This document shows, piece after piece, positions 1 through 6,936 of a stretch of 52,742 bases of DNA. The DNA lies in the NCBI GenBank assembly GCA_902785295.1, contig CACZYK010000029.1, positions 1-52,742 on the forward strand. Reading direction: 5' to 3'. A program made the translations under genes and the position numbers. Source of the stretch: an uncultured Clostridium sp. Its GTDB lineage: Bacteria; Bacillota; Clostridia; Clostridiales; Clostridiaceae. The notes under the pieces are model-generated. The model did no database searches, was not told the DNA's origin, and saw only the letters and a program-made list of their open reading frames with translations. How positions within the stretch are numbered: the stretch's first letter is position 1; each line of letters opens with the position of its first letter.

Positions 1-284
1 TATTTTTTTTGTGAGAATTTAATTATATCAGAAATTTAGCATAAATGTTTCTTTTTTTATTTGTAAAATTTTTCAAGCACTTTTGCACTATTATAGTATG
101 AAATTAATAACAAAGAGCTTACTACTTCTAACAAATAAGGCTTTTTTATTAATCTAAATTTAAAATTATATATTTTCAGAAAATATATAATAATATATAA
201 TTAAATTATTAGTAAACTTGAGTGGTAATGATATTTATTGAAAAATCAATTCCTCAAAAAAATATTAAACAAAGAGGTGAAAAA

Positions 285-1247
285 ATGAAGAAATTATCAG
301 CAAAATATATGTTAAAATATATAGATTATTTTAGAAGAGATGATATAAACATATATACAATAGAAGAAAAAGATGAATTACACTATCCAACATATGATAA
401 AACATTTATACAATTTGAAGAAGATTTTAGGAATTCAGAGCTTATAGATTATAACTTTAAGTTTATAATAAATAAATTGAATAATTTTCAAGATACTCTT
501 TATAATTTAATTCCTAAATGTGACTATTCAGTATTAAAAGTTCTTTTTACATATTATATTATGATAGAAAATGAAAGGGATGGAGCTTGGATTGAGGAAA
601 TAGAAAATAAAACCTTTTTAAAACTTTTGTTAAGGCTTCAAGAACTTTTAGAAGGAAAAAAAAGCGATGGAATTGACTATATTAATATAGAAAAAAAGTC
701 TGGTATAGAAGTTTTTAAATATAATAATAAGTACTTACCATACACATTAAAAGATTTTTGGTCTTTTCAATATTCAAATTTAATATCTTCTAAAGTAAGA
801 GATGATATAAGTAAATTCATTGTTGCAAAAGCATTAAATATTACAGATAGAAAATTTGAATATTTTGATGGACATGATTTAACTTCAAAAGAAGGAATTC
901 CAATAGAGGTAAGGTCAGCATCATATATTACTCCTTTAGGAGAAAACCCTTCAAAGGAAATAGAATTTAATATATATAAAAATGGAGATACTAAAAAGAT
1001 ATATGGATTTATTTATATATTTTGTTTATTATCTCATAGAAGCAAAGAAGGCTTAGACCCTTTAGATATAAATCAATGGGAATTTTATGTAACAACTAAA
1101 AGCAATTTAGAAAAAATATTAAATGGTAATGAAAAAATAACATTAAAAAAATTAATTTTAAATAATGCAATAGAAAGTGAATATGAAAACTTATATAAAG
1201 ATGTAATAAAATTATGTTTAAAAGAAATAAGAAATAATAAAAGATAA
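285..1247 (+). CDS. PD-(D/E)XK nuclease-like protein, function unknown
   Basis: Encodes about 320 residues. I start at the ATG at 285 because AGAGGTG lies just upstream; the frame is open from 222 but that ATG has no clear ribosome site. The N-terminal half is helical and acidic. The C-terminal half (roughly residues 190-310) contains DGHDL, then IPIEVRSASY, later YIFCLLSHR and QWEFYV. This resembles the core of restriction-endonuclease-like folds (D, then E-x-K), with the usual lysine replaced by arginine (EVR). It may therefore be an inactive or variant nuclease fold. No methyltransferase or other defence partner is visible downstream; anything upstream lies outside the window. The family assignment is from motif shape only. 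Confidence 0.55.
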   Translation: MKKLSAKYMLKYIDYFRRDDINIYTIEEKDELHYPTYDKTFIQFEEDFRNSELIDYNFKFIINKLNNFQDTLYNLIPKCDYSVLKVLFTYYIMIENERDGAWIEEIENKTFLKLLLRLQELLEGKKSDGIDYINIEKKSGIEVFKYNNKYLPYTLKDFWSFQYSNLISSKVRDDISKFIVAKALNITDRKFEYFDGHDLTSKEGIPIEVRSASYITPLGENPSKEIEFNIYKNGDTKKIYGFIYIFCLLSHRSKEGLDPLDINQWEFYVTTKSNLEKILNGNEKITLKKLILNNAIESEYENLYKDVIKLCLKEIRNNKR

Positions 1248-1317
1248 TCTGCCTTTAAGGAAACAATAGAAATTTATATGAATAATATAAATTATAATGT
1301 TTTGGCAGGTGAATAAA

Positions 1318-1548
1318 TTGAATCCTTATGAGTTAATAATGTTAATAAAGAAAAGAATGCAAGACCCTGTTTTTGCTCAAAAGTTTAATGCATTAATAAA
1401 TGAACTTAATTCTATACCAGGACTTCAACAAGAGGTTATGAGAATAGTGCAAATAAATGATGATAAAAAAAGACAAAGAGCCATAGAAAGACTTCCAAGT
1501 AAGGTTAAAAAAACAGTAAATGAAATGTTTCAGCTTTTAAATAGTTAA
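1318..1548 (+). CDS. Small helical protein, unknown function
   Basis: A 76-residue protein starting at TTG 1318, five bases after AGGTGA; an in-frame ATG at 1297 lacks a ribosome site. The sequence is amphipathic helix throughout, with QKFNALINELNSIPGLQQEV and a basic KRQRAIERLPSKVKK segment. No signal peptide or membrane segment is seen. It follows the preceding gene by about 70 bases on the same strand and may be co-transcribed with it. A family B hairpin begins nine bases after its stop codon. I do not recognise a function. Confidence 0.65.
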   Translation: MNPYELIMLIKKRMQDPVFAQKFNALINELNSIPGLQQEVMRIVQINDDKKRQRAIERLPSKVKKTVNEMFQLLNS

Positions 1549-1556
1549 AGTTTAGT

Positions 1557-1654
1557 GGGGTTGTTGCATTAAGAAAAATTAATAGAATATATAGTGTTTT
1601 ATCAAAATGCTAGTATACTATATATTGTTATAAAATTTTTTGTGCGACAGTCCC
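1557..1654. repeat. Family B long hairpin, copy B1
   Basis: Outer stem of 12 pairs, 1557-1568 (GGGGTTGTTGCA) with 1643-1654 (TGCGACAGTCCC), three of them G-T wobbles. Inner perfect stem AATATATAGT (1586-1595) with ACTATATATT (1617-1626). It starts nine bases after a stop codon, so it could terminate transcription, but the same two-storey architecture recurs at 27394, 32311 and 44817. The rest of the 290-base gap (1655-1838) holds only a probable promoter for the next gene, with -10 TATAAT at 1784-1789. Confidence 0.7.
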
Positions 1655-1838
1655 ATATAATTTAAATTTAACCAATCAAAGTTCCAAGTACAAAAGGTTT
1701 AATTGTATGTTTAGCATAATTATTTTTGTAATTTTAGCAAGTTAAATACTCATTAACTAGGTAGAATTTTTTTATGCTAACGATATAATAAATATAAAAG
1801 TAGTAATAAAAAATTCTATATAAAAAGGGGAGGATAGT

Positions 1839-2354
1839 ATGCTTGATTTTATTAAAAATTCAGATTATGAGATATTAAAATACATAAATAAAAATATGAA
1901 ATGTAAGTTTTTAGATAAGGTTATGCCGATTATAACATGGCTTGGAAATGGAGGACTTATATGGATAGTAATATCTATAATCATGTTAGAAACAGGAAAT
2001 TTAAAAAATGGCTTATCAATGCTTTTATCAATAGCATGTTCAGCAGCCTTAGTTGAAGGAATAATAAAACCAATTGTAAGAAGAGCAAGACCTTTTTTAA
2101 AAGAAAGTAAAGAAGCAGAGCTTTTAATAAAAAAGCCTATAGGATATTCATTCCCTTCAGGACATTCAGCAGCTTCCTTTTCAGCAGCAGTAGTGTCATT
2201 ATCAATTGGAATTCCATTTGCATATGTATTTTTGATTTTAGCATTTTTAATTTCATTTTCAAGAATGTATTTATTTGTACATTATCCAACTGATGTAATT
2301 TGTGGGGGAACATTAGGAGCTATAGTAGGATATATAGTTTCAATTTGTGTATAA
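1839..2354 (+). CDS. PAP2-family membrane phosphatase, probable undecaprenyl-diphosphate phosphatase
   Basis: A 171-residue membrane protein with all three parts of the PAP2 signature: K77-x6-RP (R84 P85), PSGH (106-109) and SR-x5-H-x3-D (S141, R142, H148, D152). About five membrane segments surround them, with the catalytic residues on the outer face in known relatives. Members of this size (BcrC/YbjG type) remove a phosphate from undecaprenyl diphosphate so the lipid carrier can be reused for wall synthesis. The neighbour, a DUF368/PopT carrier translocase, supports that role. Start is at ATG 1839, preceded by AGGGGAGG. Phosphatidylglycerophosphate phosphatase activity is an alternative. 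Confidence 0.85.
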   Translation: MLDFIKNSDYEILKYINKNMKCKFLDKVMPIITWLGNGGLIWIVISIIMLETGNLKNGLSMLLSIACSAALVEGIIKPIVRRARPFLKESKEAELLIKKPIGYSFPSGHSAASFSAAVVSLSIGIPFAYVFLILAFLISFSRMYLFVHYPTDVICGGTLGAIVGYIVSICV

Positions 2355-2380
2355 AATATGAATTATATTATAAATTTTTT

Positions 2381-2397
2381 ATAAAATATGGTATAAT
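2381..2397 (+). promoter_or_regulatory. Extended -10 promoter for the DUF368 gene
   Basis: ATAAAATATGGTATAAT contains TATAAT at 2392-2397 with an upstream TG (extended -10) and no convincing -35. The identical 17 bases occur in front of argH at 13671-13687, and the match extends upstream with only two differences. It lies 36 bases ahead of the start codon, so the DUF368 gene can be expressed apart from the upstream phosphatase gene. Confidence 0.6.
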
Positions 2398-2432
2398 ATG
2401 AATGATTACTTATTTAATTTTAGGAGGAAAAA

Positions 2433-3314
2433 ATGAATATTATTAATGTTATAGGTGGTTTTTTTATGGCACTAGCAGATAGTGTCCCAGGAGTTTCGGG
2501 AGGCACAATAGCCTTTATAATGGGTTTTTACGATAATTTTATAGGCTCTTTAGATGCTCTTGTAACACCAGGAAAAGATAAAAAGAAAGCTATTAAATTT
2601 TTAATTAAACTTGGTATAGGATGGATTACTGGATTTATTTTAGCAGTTTTATTTATTACATCAGTTTTTGAAAAGCATATTTATGCTATAAGCTCACTAT
2701 TTACAGGATTTATTGTTTTTTCTATTCCATTAATTTATAAAGAAGAAAAAAATACAATATCAAAACAATATAAAGATATAATTTTTTTAATTATAGGAAT
2801 AGTTATAGTAGCTTTAATAACATATTTTAATCCAAGCTCTGGTGGAGAGGGTGGAATGAATCTTGCTTTTAGTAACTTAAATATAGGAAAAGTTTTATAT
2901 GTGTTTGTAGTTGGAATGGTAGCAATATCTGCAATGGTTCTTCCAGGAATTTCAGGTTCAACTTTACTTCTTATATTTGGACTTTATGCACCTATAATGA
3001 ATGCTATAAAATCATTTTTAAAGCTTGACTTTTCTTATACTGTAATATTAATTGTATTTGCTCTTGGAATAATAGTAGGAATATGTTCAACAATAAAAAT
3101 AATACGTTATGCTTTAGAAAAAAGTAGAGCAAAGATTATATTTTTTGTATTAGGACTTATGGTAGGTTCATTATATGCTATATTTATGGGACCAACTACT
3201 TTAGAAGTACCACAAGATGCAATGACTTTTAAGAGCTTTAATATAATATTCTTTATTATAGGTGGAGCTTTAATAATAGGACTTGAAAAATTAAAACAAG
3301 TTCTTTCAAAATAA
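2433..3314 (+). CDS. popT: DUF368 membrane protein, PopT-type undecaprenyl phosphate translocase
   Basis: A 293-residue polytopic membrane protein, about eight hydrophobic segments. It carries the DUF368 hallmarks: an N-terminal ALADSVPGVSGGTIAFIMG motif and a second, internally repeated copy around residue 170 (VLPGISGSTLLLIFG), suggesting an inverted duplication. DUF368 proteins have been shown in other Firmicutes and Vibrio to return undecaprenyl phosphate across the membrane for reuse (PopT). The start at ATG 2433 follows TAGGAGGAAAA. It sits 78 bases after a PAP2 phosphatase gene, so dephosphorylation and flipping of the same lipid carrier are encoded side by side. Family assignment is strong; the transport role is from family knowledge. 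Confidence 0.85.
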   Translation: MNIINVIGGFFMALADSVPGVSGGTIAFIMGFYDNFIGSLDALVTPGKDKKKAIKFLIKLGIGWITGFILAVLFITSVFEKHIYAISSLFTGFIVFSIPLIYKEEKNTISKQYKDIIFLIIGIVIVALITYFNPSSGGEGGMNLAFSNLNIGKVLYVFVVGMVAISAMVLPGISGSTLLLIFGLYAPIMNAIKSFLKLDFSYTVILIVFALGIIVGICSTIKIIRYALEKSRAKIIFFVLGLMVGSLYAIFMGPTTLEVPQDAMTFKSFNIIFFIIGGALIIGLEKLKQVLSK

Positions 3315-3374
3315 AAAGGCAGAGTTTTATATACTGCCAAATTAGGAAAAACAATATAAAAAATGCTATAAAAG

Positions 3375-3416
3375 GGTTGTTTGCAGTAAAATTTATTGCA
3401 AATAACCTTTTTTTTC
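3375..3416 (+). terminator. Intrinsic terminator after the DUF368 gene
   Basis: Stem GGTTGTTTGCAGTAAA (3375-3390) with TTTATTGCAAATAACC (3392-3407), two G-T wobbles, followed by a run of eight or more T. It ends the two-gene lipid-carrier region. Confidence 0.85.
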
Positions 3417-3423
3417 TTTAGTT

Positions 3424-3450
3424 AGAGCAGAATAAATATATTATTTTGCT
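3424..3450. repeat. Half copy of family A hairpin (A8)
   Basis: AGCAGAATAAATATATTA at 3426-3443 repeats, in reverse complement, the right arm of the hairpin at 15107-15126. The other arm and the loop are missing here. It follows directly after an unrelated terminator and is best read as a decayed or solo arm. Confidence 0.55.
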
Positions 3451-3462
3451 TTTTATTTAGTT

Positions 3463-3491
3463 TTGCATATTGATAAATGTTATCATAATAT
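3463..3491 (+). promoter_or_regulatory. Promoter with Fur-like box for the MBL-hydE-hydF operon
   Basis: TTGCAT (3463-3468), a 17-base spacer and TAATAT (3486-3491) form a good promoter. The spacer contains the palindrome TGATAAATGTTATCA (3471-3485), matching 12 of 14 defined positions of the Gram-positive Fur consensus TGATAATnATTATCA. Its placement between -35 and -10 is classic for repression. Iron control is inferred, not shown. Confidence 0.65.
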
Positions 3492-3530
3492 ATATAATTA
3501 ACAATAAATATTTATTATTGAGGCGAAAAA

Positions 3531-4478
3531 ATGGGTTCTAAGGGTATAGAAAATGAGAGTGAAAAAAATGCAAAAGATAAAAAATTTATAAGAAAAAATA
3601 AATTAATTCATATTTTTTTTGTAGTTATAGTTATAATAGTAAGTATTATATTGGCATCATATTTAATTGATGATTTTCTTATTAGTGAAACAGACCTTTT
3701 TGGAAATGTAACAGGAACTCTTGAAGTTCATTATTTAGATGTTGGTCAAGGAGATTCTATATATATTAAATCAGGTGATTGTGATGTGCTTATAGATGCA
3801 GGTCCTAAAAGTGAAATAAATCATCTTCTTCAGCAGTTGGCAGAGCTTAATGTTAAAGATTTAGATATAGTAATAGCTACTCATCCTCATGAAGACCATA
3901 TTGGTGGAATGGTAGGAATTTTTGATACTTATAAAGTAAAAAAATTTTATATGCCTAAGGTAACAAATACTACAATGGTCTTTGAAAATATGATTAATTC
4001 AGTTAAAAATGAAGGATTAAAAATAAAAACAATTAAAGAAGGAACAAAGATAAAAATTGATGGATGGGGAGTAATTAAAGCATTTTCTCCTGGAGAAGAA
4101 GAATATGATGATATTAACAATTATTCTCCTATAATGAAACTTACATTTGGAGAAACTACTTTTATGTTTACAGCAGATGCTGAACAATTAGCAGAAGAAG
4201 AGGTTTTATCAAAATATTCAGAAGAGGATTTAAAATCAGATGTAATAAAAATTGGACATCATGGTTCAACAACTTCATCTTCAGAAGAGTTTATAAAAGC
4301 TGTATCACCTAAGTATGGAATTATTAGTTGTGGAGAAGATAATCCATATGGTCATCCTCGTAAAAAAACTTTAAAAACACTAAGCAAATATAACATAGAA
4401 ATATATCGCACAGATAAGCAAGGACAAATAACAGCTATAAGTGATGGAGAAACTATTGAATTTACTACTGAAAAATAG
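3531..4478 (+). CDS. Membrane-anchored metallo-beta-lactamase-fold hydrolase (ComEC C-terminal-like)
   Basis: A 315-residue protein with a charged N-terminus, one membrane segment at about 27-48, then an extracytoplasmic metallo-beta-lactamase fold. Visible motifs are LDVGQGDS, the metal site THPHEDHIGG (about 120-129), TADAE and GHHGSTTSSS (about 243-252). This is the nuclease-like module of ComEC without its competence-channel membrane domain, a common stand-alone type in clostridia. It has the first ATG after GAGGCG at 3531. It is followed by hydE after 27 bases, so it is probably transcribed with hydEF from the promoter at 3463, although a functional link to hydrogenase maturation is not obvious. 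Substrate is unknown; DNA or a wall component is possible. Confidence 0.8.
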   Translation: MGSKGIENESEKNAKDKKFIRKNKLIHIFFVVIVIIVSIILASYLIDDFLISETDLFGNVTGTLEVHYLDVGQGDSIYIKSGDCDVLIDAGPKSEINHLLQQLAELNVKDLDIVIATHPHEDHIGGMVGIFDTYKVKKFYMPKVTNTTMVFENMINSVKNEGLKIKTIKEGTKIKIDGWGVIKAFSPGEEEYDDINNYSPIMKLTFGETTFMFTADAEQLAEEEVLSKYSEEDLKSDVIKIGHHGSTTSSSEEFIKAVSPKYGIISCGEDNPYGHPRKKTLKTLSKYNIEIYRTDKQGQITAISDGETIEFTTEK

Positions 4479-4505
4479 AATTGTTATTTAAAAGGAGAGC
4501 TAACT

Positions 4506-5567
4506 TTGGAATACAAAATAATAGATAAATTATATGAAACAAATAATGCAACAAGGGAAGAACTAGAATTTTTATTAGAAAATTTAAATGATGATTCAAA
4601 AAAATATCTTATTGAAAAATCTAATTTAACAAGAATGAAGGTTTATGGAGATAAAGTGTATCTTAGAGGGCTTATTGAATTTACTAATTATTGTGTTAGA
4701 AATTGTATGTATTGTGGTATAAGAGTATCAAATAAAAATGCAGAAAGATATAGGCTTACAATAGATGAAATACTAGAGTGTGCAGAGCTAGGCGATAGAT
4801 TAGGTTATAAAACCTATGTACTTCAAGGGGGAGAAGACCCTTATTTTACAGATGATATTATGGTAGAAATAATATCAAAAATAAAGAAGCGTTTTCCTGA
4901 AAATGCAATAACCATATCTTTAGGAGAACGTAGCTATGAATCTTATGAAAGAATGTTTAAAGCAGGAGCTGATAGATATCTTATAAGGCATGAAACTGCT
5001 ACAAAAGAGCTTTATGAAAAACTTCATCCAGGAGCAAGCTTTGAAAATAGAAGAAGATGCCTTGAAGACTTAAAAAAGATAGGATATCAGATAGGCTCTG
5101 GATTTATGATAGGGCTTCCAGGTCAAAAGGTTAGTGATTTAGTAAATGACCTTTTATATGTAAAAGAATTAAATCCTCATATGGTTGGAATTGGACCTTT
5201 TATATCTCATAAGGATACTCCTCTTAAAAATGAGAAAAATGGTACATTAGAAGATACAATAACTTTAATAGCAATTTTAAGGCTTCTTTTACCAAATGCC
5301 TTAATACCAGCAACTACTTCTCTTGGAACAATAAATCCACTAGGAAGAGAACTTGGAATTAAAGCAGGGGCAAATGTTGTAATGCCAAATCTTTCTCCAA
5401 CAAGTGTAAGGGAAAAATATTCACTATATGATGGAAAGATATGTACTGGTGATGAAGCAGCAGAATGTAGAAGATGTATTGAAGGAAGAATTAATAGGGC
5501 AGGCTTTAAGGTAGAGGTTTCAAGAGGAGATAATATAGAATGGAAAAGGAGAGGGGAAAATGAATAG
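4506..5567 (+). CDS. hydE: [FeFe]-hydrogenase maturase HydE, radical SAM enzyme
   Basis: A 353-residue radical SAM protein. The SAM-cluster cysteines are in CVRNCMYC (C63, C67, C70), followed by GGEDPYFTD, a long TIM-barrel, and the C-terminal GANVVMPNLSPTSVREKY typical of the HydE/BioB/PylB group. HydE works with HydF and HydG to build the di-iron part of the H-cluster. Translation starts at TTG 4506, seven bases after AAAGGAG. The 3' end overlaps hydF by eight bases, arguing for coupled translation and fixing the assignment. hydG and the hydrogenase itself are not in this window. C-terminal cysteines (CTGDEAAECRRC) may hold the second cluster found in some homologues. Confidence 0.93.
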   Translation: MEYKIIDKLYETNNATREELEFLLENLNDDSKKYLIEKSNLTRMKVYGDKVYLRGLIEFTNYCVRNCMYCGIRVSNKNAERYRLTIDEILECAELGDRLGYKTYVLQGGEDPYFTDDIMVEIISKIKKRFPENAITISLGERSYESYERMFKAGADRYLIRHETATKELYEKLHPGASFENRRRCLEDLKKIGYQIGSGFMIGLPGQKVSDLVNDLLYVKELNPHMVGIGPFISHKDTPLKNEKNGTLEDTITLIAILRLLLPNALIPATTSLGTINPLGRELGIKAGANVVMPNLSPTSVREKYSLYDGKICTGDEAAECRRCIEGRINRAGFKVEVSRGDNIEWKRRGENE

Positions 5568-6747
5568 TACACCAAATTCAAATAGAAAACATATAGTTAT
5601 TTATGGAAAAACAAATGCAGGAAAATCATCTTTAATAAATAGGTTAGTTGGTCAAGATGTTGCTTTGGTTTCAAAAGAGGCTGGGACAACAACAGACCCA
5701 GTATTTAAAGCTATGGAGCTAATTCCAATAGGACCTGTGTTATTTATAGATAGTGCAGGAATTAATGATAAAACTTCTTTAGGAGATTTAAGAGTTTCTA
5801 AGACTTTAGAATTATTAAAAAGAACAGATTTAGCTATTTATCTTATGGATGGAGAGGATATTGATAAAAATTCATTAAATGATATGATTCTTCAATTTAA
5901 AAAATTTAATATTCCATACATAGTTGTAATTAATAAATGTGATAATTTACATAAAGAAAAATTTGAAGAGTTAAAAAATGAATTTAAAGATGGAATATTT
6001 ATTTCTGCATATAATAATAGTGGTATAGATAAATTAAAAGAAAAACTTATAGATATGCTAAAAGAACAAGAAGAAGACATTTCTTTAGTTGGAGACCTTC
6101 TTCCTTATGGTTCAAGAGTTGTTATGGTAGTTCCAGTAGATTCAGAAGCACCAAAAGGAAGGCTTATACTTCCACAGGTTCAATGCATAAGAGATTGCTT
6201 AGACCATGGTATTAAAAGCTACGTGGTAAGGGATACTGAACTAAAAGAAGCACTTGAAGAAATAAAAGATGTAGATTTAGTTATAACAGATTCTCAGGCT
6301 TTTAAAAAGGTTGATGAAATAGTTCCTAAAAATATAAAATTAACAAGCTTTTCAATGCTTTTTGCAAGACAAAAAGGAGATATTAATGAATTTTTAAAGG
6401 GAGTTGAAGCTGTTAGAAATTTAAAGCCTAAAGATAAAATACTTATATCAGAAAGCTGTACTCATAACACATCACATGAAGATATAGGAAGAGTAAAAAT
6501 ACCAAAGCTTCTTTCAAAGTATGTTAAAGGAGAGCTAGATATAACATTTAAAGTAGGTCATGAATTCCCAGAAAACATAGAAGATTACAAGCTTGTAATA
6601 CATTGTGGAGCATGTATGGTAAATAGAAAAACAGTAGTTAATAGAATTAAATTATGTAAAGAAAAAGAAATTCCTATAACTAATTATGGAGTTATATTAT
6701 CATTTTTAACAAATACATTAGATAGAAGTAAAGTTATTTTTAAATAA
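5560..6747 (+). CDS. hydF: [FeFe]-hydrogenase maturation GTPase HydF
   Basis: A 395-residue scaffold protein. An Era/TrmE-like GTPase domain occupies about residues 8-165, with the P-loop GKTNAGKSS near the start and NKCD later. A dimerisation region follows, then the cluster-binding part with the conserved C-x-H in ESCTHN (about 299) and HCGAC (about 348-352), the ligands of the [4Fe-4S] cluster that carries the H-cluster precursor. The ATG at 5560 lies in the end of hydE and is preceded by GGAGAGGGG. The length is normal for the family. A weak AT-only palindrome (6746-6776) lies just after the stop and may end the operon. Confidence 0.95.
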   Translation: MNSTPNSNRKHIVIYGKTNAGKSSLINRLVGQDVALVSKEAGTTTDPVFKAMELIPIGPVLFIDSAGINDKTSLGDLRVSKTLELLKRTDLAIYLMDGEDIDKNSLNDMILQFKKFNIPYIVVINKCDNLHKEKFEELKNEFKDGIFISAYNNSGIDKLKEKLIDMLKEQEEDISLVGDLLPYGSRVVMVVPVDSEAPKGRLILPQVQCIRDCLDHGIKSYVVRDTELKEALEEIKDVDLVITDSQAFKKVDEIVPKNIKLTSFSMLFARQKGDINEFLKGVEAVRNLKPKDKILISESCTHNTSHEDIGRVKIPKLLSKYVKGELDITFKVGHEFPENIEDYKLVIHCGACMVNRKTVVNRIKLCKEKEIPITNYGVILSFLTNTLDRSKVIFK

Positions 6748-6866
6748 TTAAATAAAGAATTTAGTCTTATTTAATTAAATTAAAAAAGTTTATATTGTGA
6801 TAAATTAATTGTAGAAAAAAATCTAAAAATTTTAAAAAATCTATACAAATAAATAGAATTTAGGGG

Positions 6867-6872
6867 TATAAT
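6867..6872 (+). promoter_or_regulatory. Probable -10 element for the GH13 gene
   Basis: TATAAT preceded by GGGG, with a weak -35-like TACAAA at 6844-6849. It would give a short leader that carries the strong AAAGGGGGGA ribosome site at 6890-6900. Confidence 0.45.
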
Positions 6873-6889
6873 ATAGATAGAAAATATTA

Positions 6890-6936
6890 GAAAGGGGGGA
6901 GCTGATGAAAATTTAATTTTCAATCGGCAAAGATGA
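6890..6936 (+). promoter_or_regulatory. Unusual ribosome-binding region with a three-codon mini-ORF and a small hairpin
   Basis: The strong site AAAGGGGGGA (about 6890-6900) is followed at ideal distance by ATG 6905, but that frame is only ATG-AAA-ATT-TAA. The same bases form a stem, GATGAAAATT (6904-6913) with AATTTTCAATC (6915-6925, one bulged base). The glucosidase start at ATG 6937 lies about 36 bases from the ribosome site. Either the hairpin brings the site close to ATG 6937, or the mini-ORF regulates re-initiation. Confidence 0.45.

Noticed and set aside
1-284. Possible gene end or RNA at the left edge
   Set aside because: No reading frame or tRNA-like fold is supported; only AT-rich DNA and a weak GGCTTTTTT-like run around 138.
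3531-4478. Full ComEC competence protein
   Set aside because: Only the metallo-beta-lactamase part is present; the multi-pass competence domain and OB-fold part are missing.
5207-5581. 124-residue minus-strand frame inside hydE
   Set aside because: Antisense to conserved HydE sequence with no ribosome site or promoter.
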